From: Tricholoma matsutake
Lineage: Eukaryota; Basidiomycota; Agaricomycetes; Agaricales; Tricholomataceae
Direction: 5' to 3'
Assembly: GCA_026075535.2 (NCBI GenBank)
Contig: AP026538.1
Span: 1,736,001-1,800,000 of the forward strand
Length of the DNA stretch: 64,000 bases
Positions 50,801 to 62,104 of the stretch are shown here, one piece after another. Each line of letters opens with the position of its first letter. Position 1 is the first letter of the stretch. The notes beneath the pieces were generated by a model. The model was not told where the DNA came from, did no database searches, and saw only the letters and a list, made by a program, of their open reading frames with translations. The translations under genes were made by a program, and so were the position numbers.

Positions 50801-53800
50801 GCAGTTAGGACACATTTCTAGGAATTGTAGGCAGAAAAGAAAGATTAGGGAAGCTACAATCGAGGAAGTGAAGCCGGAGGAAGGCAAGCAGCAGAATTTT
50901 GTAGAAGGTTCCCAGTGAAGGTTTCCCCATTGGTGACCCAGAATTGTTACAATGTATTAGTATCCAAGGAAACCCAGAGTAAATCAGAAAAGGAAATCAA
51001 GGAGGAGTATAACTGTTTTGAATCATGTGACAAAAAGGAGTACAACTGTTGTCAATCATGTGACAAAGAAAATTGTCATGTGTCATTTCCAAAAACCCCT
51101 AAATTCTTTATTTGCTCTGCACAAATAGAACCCAAAATCACCTTGACTGTGGGACTGAAGACAGTGGACACACATGCAGTGATTGATGTGGAAGCATTGC
51201 TTGATAGTGGTGCTACAGGACTATTTATTAATCAGTCCTTAATTACTGGAAACGGTATTAACACATGCAAGCTGGCGCAACCTATAATGGTGTACAATAT
51301 TGACAGAACAGTCAATTGTGGAGGAACTATTAAGGCAGAGGTGACTATGGTCCTAAAGTATCAGGAGCATCAGGAGTGAGCCATATTTGAAGTGTGCGAT
51401 CTTGGGAAAACCAATCTAATAATAGGATGTCCGTGGTTACAGAAGCATAATCCCGAAATTGATTGGAAAACTGGGAAAGTACAAATGACTCGTTGTCCTA
51501 AAGAATGTAATGTGTATGGGAGGAAGATAAAGAAGGAAAAAAGGAAAAAGAAAGAGAAAGAACATCCGAGGAAGTATTCTGTTATGATGGAGGAAGTGGA
51601 TGATGAGGAAATGCCAAATGGGGAAGTTCCGATCATGATCGAGAAAGAAGAGCAGAAGCAAACCATTAGAGCAATTCATGGAGGACAGTTGTGGGACAAG
51701 AATATCATGAAGGTGGAGAAGCCAGTGGAGGAATGGGTACCAAAAGTGTATCATGAATATTTGTCAGTGTTCCAGAAGAAGGAGTCTGAGTGAATGCTGG
51801 TGCGGAAGCCATGGGATCATGTGATCGAGATGAAGCCAGGGTTTGTGCCAAAGAAGTCAAAGGTATATCCATTATCTCCAATGGAACAAGAAGAAGTGGA
51901 TGCGTTCCTAAAGGAGCAATTGTGCAAAGGATACATACGACCTTTGAAATCACCGCAGACATCACCAATATTCTTCATGCCAAAGAAAGACCAAAGAAAG
52001 AGGATGTGTACTGATTATAGGTATCTGAATGAGTGGACAGTGAAGAACACATACCCCCTGCCATTGATCTCAGAAATAATTGACAAGGTGGGAAAAGCCA
52101 AGGTCTTTACAAAATTGGATTTACGATGGGGATACAACAATGTACGAATAAAGAAAGGAGATGAGTGGAAGGCTGCATTTGCCACACGTCGAGGATCCTT
52201 CAAGCCACTTGTCATGTTTTTTGGGATGACTAATAGTCCCCCAACCTTTCAAAATATGATGAACAACATTTTCAAGGATGTCATAGACAAAGGCGTGGTA
52301 ATAATATTTATTGACGATATTCTGATATTTACAGAGGATGAAGAGAATCATGAGGCGATAGTGCAGGAGGTGTTATGGAGGTTGGCAGAGAATGATCTAT
52401 TTTTGAAACCAGAGAAGTGTGTGTTTGGGGCAAGCGAGATCGAGTTCCTAGGATTATTGATTGGCCCTGATGGGATCAAAATAGATCCAATCAAGGTACA
52501 GGCAATCACAGATTGGCCTGTGCCCACCCGTGTCAAGGAGATTCAAGCCTTCTTGGGACTTGCAAAGTATTATTGTCACTTTGTGCACAATTTTTCTAAA
52601 ATTGCCACACCCTTACATAATCTTATGCAAAAAGGAGTAGTGTGGAGGTGGGGAGAGCAGCAGCAGACAGCATTTGAGGAGTTGAAGAGGAAGTTTGTGG
52701 AGGGACCAATAGTAGCCCCAGTGGATTTCACACACCCTTTACAAGTGGAATCCGATGTGTCTGATTTTGCTACTGGAGCAGTATTATCAATGCTGTGTGA
52801 AGATGACAAATGGCATCCTTGTGCATACTTGTCAAAAGGGTTGAATGATGTGGAGAGGAATTATGATATGCATGACAAAGAGATGTTGGGGATAATATGA
52901 GCATTGGAGGCATGGAGGCATTATTTGGAAGGATGTCTGCATCAGATTGAGATCTGGATGGATCATCAAAATCTGCAATACTTCATGTCTGCTAAAAAGC
53001 TTAATCGCAGGCAAGCGCGTTGGGCACTATTCCTATCACATTTCAATTTTCACTTGGTCCACAAAGCAGGAAGTTTAATGAGGAAAGCAGATGCATTATC
53101 CAGATGTATCAATCATAAAAGGGGGGTGGAGGAGGACAATAAGAATGTTACCTTGCTCAAACCCAAATACTTTCGCATTTGCGCTATGCATCAAGGGCAT
53201 CTATTAATAGATAGCTTGGAAATGGAAATGTTGTCTAAAATTAGACAATGTTTGGAAATGGACGACAAGGTAGTGGAAGCTGTGAAAGCTCTGAAGGGAG
53301 AGAAGAAAGGTAATATTAAAGGAGATGAATGGGCTGAGGAACAAGGGTTGGTGTTGTTTCAAGGAAAAGTGTATGTACCGAAGGATCAGGATTTGCGAAG
53401 GGAGATCATCCAGTTACATCATAATACACCGACTGCCGGACACCCAGGAAGATGGAAGACATTGGAATTAGTAATGAGAAATTATTGGTGGCCCGGAATT
53501 TCGAAGTATGTGTTGGGGTATGTGGATGGATGTGATATGTGCATGAGGGGGAAGAATTTTCCAGAAAAACCTGTAGGAAAATTAATGCCGAACCCTATAC
53601 CTAAAGCGCTGTGGCAAGATATATCTGTGGATTTTATTACCGGATTACCCAAGGCTCAAGGGTACGATGCAATATTCATAGTATGCAACCACTTCACAAA
53701 GGAGGTCCATATTATTCCTACTACTACAGAAACCTCATCATTAGGCTTGGCATGCCTCTATCTAAATCAGGTATGGCAGTTACATGGGTTACCCAATACC

Positions 53801-54771
53801 GTTATCTCCAATCGTGGACCACAATTTGCTTCCATGTTTATGCAAGAACTGAACAACATATTGGGGATTCAAACTAAATTATCTATGGCATATCACCCAC
53901 AGACTGATGGGTAGACAGAGAGAATGAACCAGGAGCTGGAGCAGTACCTATGTATGTTTGTCAACTACTGACAAACCAACTGGCCCGAATGGCTGGCAAT
54001 TGCCAAATTTTCCCACAATAACAAATTCCATTCGGCTACTCATATGTCACCCTTTTTGTGAATTATGGATATCATCCTCGCATGGGAGTAGAACCCAGAA
54101 GGGAAGTCAAAGTACAGTCGGTAGAAGACTTTGTATCTAAGATGCAAAAGGTACAAGAGGAAGCAGAGGCAGCATTGAAGAAAGCACATGATGACATGAT
54201 GCGACACGCAGATCGTACTCGAGCACGCGCTCCAGAGTACAAAGTTGGTGACTTGGTGTGGCTAAGTACCAAGGACCTAAATATTCCATGACCTTCAAGG
54301 AAACTTACAGAGAAACAAGTTAGCCCATATGCGATCTCTAAAGTGATCTCACCTAATGCAGTAGTGCTAAAATTACCCCGATCATTCAAGATTGATCCCA
54401 AGATTAACATATCATGCCTATGCCCTTATCGCCTGCCCACTATTCCTGGCCAACAAACTACTCTGCAACCTCCAATAATAGTAGAAGGTGCTCCAGAATA
54501 CATAGTTGAAGAAATTCTAGACTCACATCTTCGACGGAACAAATTGGAGTTCTTAATAAAGTGGAAAAACTATACCGACAAAAATAATTCATGGGAACCT
54601 GAAGAGAATTGTAAGTGAGCACGTAATGTGATCGCCCAATTCTTTAAACATAATCTGAATGCTCCACATCACATTGCGAGAATGGTGTATGAGGGGATGA
54701 AATTCCAGCCTTACCAAAATTTCACAGAGGGGACAGACATAATATTTTCTTGCCTGGAAGTCGAGGCATAA
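50801..54771 (+). pseudogene. Protease to chromodomain region of gypsy element 3
   Basis: The knuckle remnant HISRNCRQKRK is followed by the protease with intact VEALLDSGATGLFINQSLIT (about 51200) and NLIIGCPWLQKHNPEIDW. A TGA at 51791 precedes RT, which is open for 368 codons (51794-52900) with FIDDILIF at about 52310 and YPLPLISEIIDKVGKAKVF. RNase H and integrase follow (TAGHPGRWKTLELVM, GCDMCMRG, DISVDFITGLPKAQG, MAYHPQTDG), then the chromodomain EYIVEEILDSHLRRNKLEFL with WEPEENCK. Stops: TGA at 51377, 51791, 52898 and 54616, TAG at 53911, plus a frameshift near 54055. It is the best-preserved gypsy pol here. Confidence 0.9.
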
Positions 54772-54782
54772 AAGGGGGGTAA

Positions 54783-55184
54783 TGTTAGGAAACCACTCCA
54801 TTACCTAATAAAATTTCATTTTTATTTTATTATGTCAAATTATGCTACATGACGCCAAATGATGCTACACTTTGGTAGCATGAGAATTTTATTTCGCATG
54901 CATCAATATGTATGCACATGTGCGAACGCATCAGTAACAACAATGTACAATATATGTAACATAGTATATAAACCCTAAATATATGCCTAGGGGACCCCAG
55001 TTGTGTTCTCTGAGGTATTCCACCTACATTTTCGGTGTGACAGGCCGATCTCAACAAACTCACCTATTAATAACCCCTCGTATCAAAACCATCAATTCCC
55101 CCATCATGAGCGCGGATCCCGCCCCCTTCTTGTAGAGAGAACCTGCATGGTCTTAGCTAGCAGATAGTGGGTGTTGCCCTAACA
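54783..55184 (+). repeat. 3' LTR of gypsy element 3
   Basis: 402 bp, TGTTAGGAAACCACTCC ... GCCCTAACA, homologous to both LTRs of element 1. It is preceded by the purine tract AAAAGGGGGGTAA (54770-54782). No matching target duplication can be tested because the 5' end is missing. Confidence 0.9.
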
Positions 55185-56401
55185 CAACCATTGCCTGGCT
55201 AAGAAGGCATAAACCATCAACAAAATTGAAGTGGGTTAAAGGGCATGCAGGCCACACCAGGAATGAAGGAGTTGATGTGCTGGCCAAACTCTCCACCTGT
55301 TTACACCCCCAGATGACCCAACAATGGATATTGCACCAATGCTGAAGGTGACTGGGGCTAAGTTAACAAAAGTGTACCAGTCCCTTGCATACAAGGCTAT
55401 CTGGGCAAAAAAATTATCAAAGCTCAAGGAAAGAGCACCACATTCTTGTACTGCTGTGAATCTCAACTGATCAAGGACAAGGTGAAGAGTTTGTTTGAGG
55501 TCAGTTCTACTGATGCGAGCTTCTGGAGAGCCATTTGGAACCAAGACTTTTCATGGCAGTCCCGATATTGGTTGTGGATGTACAGACATGATGTGTACAT
55601 GATGGGCTCCAGCTGGTTATGGCTGAACTATAATCAAGAATTCCAGGCATGGGCATTCTGTGAACACGATGGTCAGTTGGAGACCATGGAACATGTCCTC
55701 ACTGACTGTGAAACTCCAGGCCAAAAGGAAGTCTGGGAGGAGGCCAGAAGCTTGTGGGAATGCAAGAGAGGAATCTGGTTTGAGCCCTCAATGGGTGCAG
55801 TCTTAGGATCCCCCCTATCTGTCTTCAAGGATAAGGAGGGTAACAGGCTTATCGGCAATACACAGCTGTACCAGATCTTGATGGTTGAGGCCACTTATCT
55901 CATCTGGAAATTGAGGTGTGCACATGTCTGCAAGCTCAAGAATCAACCATTCCCTAGCCAAGAGGTTTGCAATCGATGGCACAAGACAATAAATGACAGA
56001 CTTGAGTTAGACTGCTGGATGAGAAGTCCTAAGTTTGAAATGAAGGCTATGTCTAAAGAGCTTGTGCTAGAAACTTGGAAAGGAACTCTGCACGAAGAAG
56101 ATGGACTCCCAGATGACTGGACAGGAGTGGCCAGGGTTTTAGTGGGTATGGACCCGGTCCCACAGCTTGAGGTAGGGTGAGTAGGGTAAGTATGGAGGCG
56201 AAGTTAGCTGTGTGGGTCGGGGGACTTCAAGTCCCACACACTGTGCATAAGGCATTTCCTTGGTGGTGACTCAATTGGATTCAGATGTTTTAGATGGGGT
56301 TCAAATTCCCTGTCACAGTCAGCAGGTATGGAGGGGGACACCTTTGGCATCATTTTCCATGCTGCCCCAGTGGGCAAAGCTACACCAAAAAAAAAAAAAA
56401 A
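55185..56401 (+). pseudogene. 3' part of a non-LTR (LINE-like) retrotransposon with RNase H and poly(A) end
   Basis: The first 130 bp encode an RNase H C-terminal part: TTIAWLRRHKPSTKLKWVKG, then HAGHTRNEGVDVLAKLS with the conserved His and Asp. After one frame change, 55446-56180 is open for 244 codons: DASFWRAIWNQDFSWQSRYW, MEHVLTDCETPGQKEVWEEA, YQILMVEATYLIWKLRCAHV, NRWHKTINDRLELDCWMRSP. This tail is typical of RNase H-bearing reverse transcriptases annotated in agaricomycetes. A short 3' UTR ends in 15 A (56387-56401), the mark of target-primed reverse transcription. The 5' end is cut exactly at the LTR of gypsy element 3, so RT and endonuclease are missing. Confidence 0.75.
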
Positions 56402-57029
56402 TTAAACTTGTTCTGTGTTTTTTTCCCTAAAAACTTTGCAACACTGCCTAGTATATACACAGAACACATACTCATAATTTGAATGGCCAGAGATCTTAGA
56501 GTTGGCTGAGTACCCTTAACTATAAGGGCAACCTCAGCCTCTAGCAAAGGGAAATCCAAAGTTAAAATTATACTACATATTACAGGGATTGGGGACGCAC
56601 CTAGCAAAGGGAAATCCAAAGAGAAAACTCTAAGGATCCCTTTGCTGATGCCCAGTATATATGAAGATGACAAAAATCAAATAATAACCTAAAAATAGAA
56701 AAGGCAGAGATAGGTGGATCAAGGCCCCCAAATGACATCATACCAAGGGGTAGATGTCGGAAAGGTGCTCTGACTCTAAATATAAAACTGTCAACATGCA
56801 CAAACATGATAGAAAGGGAAATTAGTAATAAAATCTGGAAAAATCATAGAAAATAAAGAATAGAAGGAAATGAAGTGAGGAAAAATATAGAATGAATGTA
56901 AAAAATAGGAGAAACACACAGAGCACCCCCTAGTCCCCTTACATTAACCAGTTACCAATTTATGTTTCATAGCTTAATAAATATTTTAGGAATTTTTGGA
57001 ATTTGTTTTCCTAGGTTACTGGTGTACAT
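56402..57029 (+). repeat. Non-coding stretch containing a direct repeat shared with the right window edge
   Basis: 56518-56800 matches 63727-64000 in the same orientation (AACTATAAGGGCAACCT... AGCAAAGGGAAATCC twice, TGATGCCCAGTATATRTGAAGA, ACTCTAAATATAAA). Identity is high with scattered CpG changes. The repeat may continue beyond the window. The function is unknown. It could be a pair of direct terminal repeats around 56.5-64 kb. Confidence 0.6.
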
Positions 57030-57129
57030 GGCTAATATGAGAACAATGCAACCACAAATATGCTATGACATGCATTTATCTCACATAGTGAATGGCAGGC
57101 ATATGCAAAACCCTGGGGGTATTTGTCAA

Positions 57130-57207
57130 GGGTAGATAGGGTAGGGGTGAGGGTAGGGTAGATAGGGTAGGGGTGAGGGTAGGGTAGATAGGGTAGGGGT
57201 GAGGGTA
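57130..57207 (+). repeat. 26-bp G-rich minisatellite, three perfect copies
   Basis: The unit is GGGTAGATAGGGTAGGGG followed by TGAGGGTA. It lies inside the KDZ fragment, directly after the codons for ETFDA, so it expanded or inserted in a former coding region. The G-runs could form a G-quadruplex. Confidence 0.9.
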
Positions 57208-57211
57208 CAGC

Positions 57212-57480
57212 ATCAAATGTCTCCGGATATTTCATTTGAAAGTGAAGAGCATTGCAAATCAGCTGATCTGTCTGGTGCTGGACTAAAAGGTACATGCCAC
57301 CCTCCCATAGCTCAGCATGGCAGAAGTGTGTGCCAGTCCAGCATTCAATGCAATGGAAGGGATTTTGCCTGTGTTTTATGTGCATCCATGTTCAGCAAAG
57401 TGTACTTCCCAGTGAACAATTGACACATCTCCAGATTGCCCATTTATTCAGTTAACAGTGGTTGCAAACTTGTTTGTCAA
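57212..57480 (-). pseudogene. KDZ transposase fragment (CxC2 cysteine cluster)
   Basis: Reads ADKQVCNHC, then NKWAIWRCVNCSLGSTLC, HRQNPFHCIECWTGTHFCHA and LICNALHFQMKYPETFDA. This matches 23660-23390 closely, with two in-frame stops. Only the cysteine cluster remains. The copy ends at the minisatellite. Confidence 0.8.
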
Positions 57481-57484
57481 TGGA

Positions 57485-58325
57485 CCTTCCACCCATCATC
57501 CACCCTACAAGCAGTGGCTTGTAGGGCTGAGGTGGGTGGTGTCGTTGTTCCCTGCCATCGTCATTGCCATTAGCAGCCACTCTCCCCCATGTGAGCAGTT
57601 GCTCGCACTGGTGGGGGTGGGTGCTGGGTCATGTTCTCATTGTTGTTCCTCATCTGGTGGGATGGGGGTCATCATGCTGCTACAGTATAGATCTAACCTA
57701 TAATTAATGAAAATATGTGTTAGCTTAAAGATAACATGAGAAAAGAAAAAAGAAAAAACTCACCTGGGGCCCAAACACTGATAGAGTCATTTGGGCCCAT
57801 TTCATTGTGTGCTGGCATAGGACCCATGGCTGTGGGGTGTTCAGGGGGCAGTGGCAGCAGTGGGATGCGGGAGGGAGGCAGCATCATCGAGTGGTGGTGG
57901 TGGTGGTGGTTGGTGATGATCAATGATGAGCTGGCATCATCATTGGTGATATGGCTGTGTTGATTTGTCATCACAGCTGGGGCATTACATAGAGAGATAA
58001 AACTATTTACCTGTAATGATACTTTAGTCTAATAGTTATATTGCTGCCTTAACTGTACTTTATCATGTGATTACAAGGGTTCAATCCCTGTGGTGGCCAC
58101 TGATTTTCAGTCAATTATATAAGCAACTTGGACAGTCCTAGGACTGTACAAGTGCTGGTCCACTTGGACTCCGCTTGGACACTCAGACAGTCCAAGGACT
58201 CAGCTCTGACTGGACATCTAGTTTGGCAGGACTTTCAGCCAAAAAAGTCTGAGCAAAGTTCTGAGACTGTCTGAGTGTCTGATTGGAGTCCACTCGGATT
58301 GGGGGGGGGAGTGTAAAGACCTCGA
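57485..58325. mobile_element. Composite repeat, copy 3 (right part only)
   Basis: Two palindromes (57504-57525 with perfect arms CCTACAAGC and GCTTGTAGG; about 57588-57612 with core GTGAGCA/TGCTCGCAC), a GGGCCCAAACACTG hairpin (about 57768), GGTGGTGGTGG runs, a plus tRNA-like module (58018-58095) and a degenerate 11-bp array (GGTCCACTTGGACTCC). The terminus GGGGGAGTGTAAAGACCTC follows, ending at 58325. That terminus is the exact inverse of the one at 50061-50081, so the family has terminal inverted repeats of about 21 bp. Confidence 0.68.
58018..58095 (+). other. tRNA-like pol III promoter module (degenerate A box)
   Basis: A-box-like TAGTCTAATAGT (58025-58036) and a strong B box GGGTTCAATCCC (58077-58088). 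It points right, towards the element terminus at 58325. Confidence 0.55.
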
Positions 58326-58640
58326 TTGGCAGTGGCATTAACATCAGTTCTGGCACCAGTAGGATTGGCAGAGGTAGGATTGGCAGCATCATTAACATCA
58401 GCTTTGGCAGTGGTAGGATTGGCAGCAGTGGGATATGAAACTGTATGGCAACAGATGACCCCACCATCATCTCAAAACAATCAGCTGCCACAAAGATTGG
58501 CTTTAATTCCATCACATTTGGCATTATCAGATGCCCAATGTACACAAAGGACAGCTGATGACCTTGCACAAGAAGAAGCCATCTGCCCCCAGAATGTTGG
58601 AAGAAGACAGAGAATAAAAACAGTAAAATTTGCAGAGTAA
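58326..58640 (+). pseudogene. Transposon-associated ORF A, copy 3 (C-terminal exon)
   Basis: After Ala-rich repeat-derived sequence, QQMTPPSSQNNQLPQRLALI, then RTADDLAQEEAICPQNVGRR and QRIKTVKFAE-stop match the ends of copies 1 and 2. The stop is about 50 bp from the convergent ORF B stop. The 5' part has been replaced by the composite repeat. Confidence 0.6.
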
Positions 58641-58692
58641 ATTTGCAAAGCAATCTATCTATATACATAATAAGTAAATAAATGTCCAACTC

Positions 58693-59250
58693 CTATTCTT
58701 CTCTCCCTTGTTTGGCTTTGTCTCTATCCTTGGAAGTTCCCACTCTCTTCAGGTTTGGCTGAGGGGTGGTGCTTCTTGAATGTAAGGGTGGCAGAGAAGG
58801 TGACAAGAGCTGTGGCAACCAATGTAACTGTGCAGGGGGAGGGGAGGGACAGGGTGAGGGAGAAACCCTTGTGTCAGAGGTATTGGTGCTTGTAGGCAGT
58901 CTGAGGGAGACTTGGCTGGGAGCTGCCAATGCTGGGTCAGCAGGGTCAGCATTGGCAAGTGAAGTGGCACTGAAGAGGGGAGGAAGTGGTGGGGCCACGG
59001 TCATTGCATGCCAAGCCATTTCTTGAGCATCTTGTGGTGTGGCCGGGGCAACATGTATCACTGGACCAGAGGGCAAGGATGCCTCAGCCTCAACCTGTTC
59101 AGCCATGGGTGCATTGGGCACAGCTGGTCCCTTGGCCTCAGCTATGACCTGCTTGGCATCAGCACTGAACAACTCTTGCTCTATGGGTTTAGCTATGGGT
59201 GCATCTGCCCCTGCACCAGCTCTGTGTGACCTGAACCTTGTCACTACCAC
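58693..59250 (-). pseudogene. Transposon-associated ORF B, copy 3 (C-terminal part)
   Basis: 185 open codons ending KRVGTSKDRDKAKQGREE-stop, the same tail as copies 1 and 2. The rest is Ala/Pro/Ser-rich and has diverged (AMAEQVEAEASLPSG-type). No cysteine cluster is found upstream to 59500. An intact frame over 185 codons could mean it is expressed, but nothing shows it. Confidence 0.5.
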
Positions 59251-60094
59251 TACCTCTTACCAGCATAGGTTTCATGGCTGGTGCTGATGGGTGCATGTCT
59301 CAGTGTGGAGTGGAGCTTTTGCCAGGTGTGTTGGTCTCAATCCCAACACTTCCACTGGTTCTACCATTGGTTTCTTTTCAATCTCAACATCTGTGTCAGG
59401 AGAAGGGGTTGAAATAGATATATATTATCTCAGTGAGTTTTTATTAGTTTACCATGATCTTGTACTTGTTCTGATACTACTTTAATGTCATTTTAAGGTG
59501 CTGAAAAGATGAGAGGCCCATACCATTGCCTCACAGCAAGATCTTCAGTATAGACTACTTAAAATGTAACATATGTAGTGTTTACCATAGTACACTGTAG
59601 CATAGCATAACACATAATAGTGTACCCACAGGTTTACTGGCATATACAATACCTGCAACAACTTGTACCCACATCAACAGGTAGACAACCCACTGGTACA
59701 GGTTGACATTCAGACACCCACAGGTTTACCCATTCCATTGCCTAACTTCAACTTACAGGTTTTAACTCACTTACAACAATGCGACTGCCAGACCAATGCA
59801 CCCACACAAACAGGAACAACAACAGCAAGGGAAGGCAAAAATGACAGGGGAACACCAATGAGGACAACAGGACAATGGAGGACAAGGGGACAAGGAGGCC
59901 TTTGTCCCCCAGCACCCAGCACGCCCCTAAAATTGATTTAAAAATTATATAATTGAAATGCTCAGAAATACAATTACAATATATTTTCATACAGCACAGG
60001 GCATCACAAGGTACTCTCTAAGGTGCTTGATGTGTCCTGGGAAATAGCCTTTAACCCTGGGAAAGCTTGTGTCAAAAAGTGATTTTCCTGATGC
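59251..60094. other. Non-coding or unassignable stretch
   Basis: No recognisable protein. The left part is probably the decayed 5' region of ORF B copy 3. A CACAGGTTTAC motif repeats near 59630-59720. Confidence 0.35.
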
Positions 60095-60606
60095 ATGAAA
60101 TACATCATGCCTGGATCAGCCAGAAATGCCATTGTAAATGATCCCCCATGCCCAATTGATCCATTTCTGTTGGATATACCTCAAGAGAGCTCACAACACC
60201 CTAAGCCACAACCACTCTTAGAGCAAAATCAGACAGAGCATCCTATTGCAAGGGCAAGGGCTTTAGCAGCGTTAGTGGGATCAGCAATGGCAACAGTGGG
60301 ATCAGCAATGGCAACACCAATATCAGCAATGGCACCAGTAGGATCAGCAATGGCAATACCAATATTGGCACCAGCAACAGTATGATCAGCTATGGGAACA
60401 CCAGGATCAGTAGCAGCTGGTGCCTACCATATCCTCTCTGCACTGGATGTTCAACAGATGACTCCCCCATTATCTCAAAATCCATCGGCCTCAGCATGAG
60501 CCTGACCTATCCAAAGGACAGCTGATGACCTTGCACAGCAGGAAGCCATTTCAACCCAGGCTGTTGGGAGGAGACAGAGAATTAAAAAAGTGAAATTTGC
60601 CATGTA
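60095..60606 (+). pseudogene. Transposon-associated ORF A, copy 2 (C-terminal part)
   Basis: MKYIMPGSARNAIVNDPPCP, a run of six-residue repeats (VGSAMAT-like, from an 18-bp DNA repeat at 60266-60390), a TGA, then QQMTPPLSQNPSAS and RTADDLAQQEAISTQAVGRR with QRIKKVKFA before the stop. The end is nearly identical to copy 1. Confidence 0.6.
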
Positions 60607-60678
60607 GATTTACAAATAAAACACTATGTAATGTGATAAAACAAATAGTCCAACTTTTATGTACATGCCAAATAACAT

Positions 60679-61949
60679 CTATTCTTTTCTGCCTTGCTTC
60701 ATCTCCCCTCTGTCCTCAGATTTTCCTGCTCTCTTCCTTGGGTTTGGCTGAGGGGTGGTACTTCTGGAACGTAGTCCAGATGGACCAGGGGTCAGCCCAC
60801 ATGGGGATTGGTGCCGCTGTGCAGGGGGAGGGGAGGGCCGGGGTGAGGTGAGGTGATTACATCAACTGCCAATGCCAGGGCGGCAGCCTCAGGCTCAGTG
60901 AGCGATGTTGGGGGGAAGAGGAGAGGGAGTGGTGGGGCCATTGATGTTGGGGGCTGTACAATTTCTTGAGAATCCTGTGGTGTGGCAGGAATAATTTGGA
61001 TGGGGGGGGGGGGGGGGTGCCAGCCAAGGATGCTTCCCCCACAACCTCTTCAGGCACAGCCAGTCCCTCCTCACCATGCTCAGGCTCAGTGTTACCCTCA
61101 ATGAATTCCCCCTCCTCAACCAGTTCAACCAGTTCTGCCATCTGTTTGTCTTTGTTGCTGGCAGTGGGAGTGGGAGCAGCAATGGGAGTGGGAGCAGGAG
61201 TGGGAGGGGGAGCTGGAGCTGGAGTGCAAGCAGCAGCAGGAGCAGGAGCAGGAGCAGCATCAACTTCCTTGGCATCTGTCATTCCTTCCCAATCCACCTC
61301 TGCCCTCCTGCTTGGAGTCCTCTCAAGGTGAACCACCTGCCCAGCCATGTAACCATTGTACAACATAATGGGCTGTGCACCAGCCTGCAACCCAAGGTAT
61401 CCTTCAATGTCATTCACCCTGTTTTGAAGCAAGTTGACCGTGTCCCAGAGTTCTCATACATGGACTCGGGACTCTTGGAATGACTCTTTATTCCACCGTG
61501 CATGCTTGTACATGTCTTCCTCCAGTTGGTATAGATGTCCAGTAAAGGTGGCATAGTCACCAGCAGAGGGGTAGGGAGTCAGGGCAGGGAGGGCAGTTGG
61601 CTCAGGCTCTGGATCGGCCATGTCAATATTCTCTTCCACAGCTATGGGCATACGTGTTAGTGGTTTTATGTGTCATGACATGGAAGAACTAACCTTTTGA
61701 TTTTCCATTTTGGCTTGCAGTGAACCACCTAGACAATTCCTCTCCACTGTCTTCACTGGAAAATCATGCCTTCTTTGCTTTTCTTCTTGCCAATCCTTTC
61801 ACTTTCTTGGTTCTCAGCACTTGATCCATGTCCTCTGGATCGCACTGCACTTTCCCTTTCCTACAGAAGTAGCAGGCCATTTTCCCATTCACCTGCTCCC
61901 AACACTCATGCCTAAGCCTGACACATTGTGCACACAGTGTCGTTTGCAA
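60679..61949 (-). pseudogene. Transposon-associated ORF B, copy 2 (best preserved)
   Basis: Exon 1 (61949 to about 61700) carries a cysteine cluster: CAQCVRLRHECWEQVNGKMA followed by CYFCRKGKVQCDPEDMD, then RTKKVKGLARRKAKKA, a basic stretch. An intron seems to follow (GTTAGTTCTTCC... near 61690 to about 61645). Exon 2 has IDMADPEPEPTALPALTPYP, a coiled-coil-like region (LYQLEEDMYKHARWNKESF, a TGA near 61454, LLQNRVNDIEGYLGLQAG), GYMAGQVVHLERTPSRRAEV, and an Ala/Pro repeat. The 16-G tract and the tail to the TAG at 60679 complete it. The CxxC layout recalls fungal DNA-binding clusters, so DNA binding for the transposon is possible. That is inference. Confidence 0.55.
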
Positions 61950-62104
61950 ACTCCCTTGGTGGGGTGCTCCTCATGCCACCCTTGCTGCATTGTGCAGCTT
62001 CCACTCCATCCTGGTATTGGCACTGGCATCGCTCTCTGTCTCCTCATCAAAATCCTTGTCTGATCCCCTGCTACTCTGCACCTCTCACATCCTGGGTCTC
62101 ACTG

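Larger units (their letters stand above)
49331..55184 (+). mobile_element. Ty3/gypsy chromovirus element 3, 5'-truncated, with an insertion
   Basis: Same family as element 1. It lacks the 5' LTR and the start of gag: it begins in the middle of gag (about IVLYIHRRKP of element 1) fused to an unrelated integrase fragment. It keeps pol and the 3' LTR (54783-55184, TGTTAGGAAACC...CCCTAACA). An 822-bp foreign block (49979-50800) splits the gag zinc knuckle. Confidence 0.88.

Noticed and set aside
57130..57207. Telomere-type repeat
   Set aside because: GGGTAG appears, but the unit is 26 bp with three copies inside a transposase fragment. It is not a TTAGGG array.
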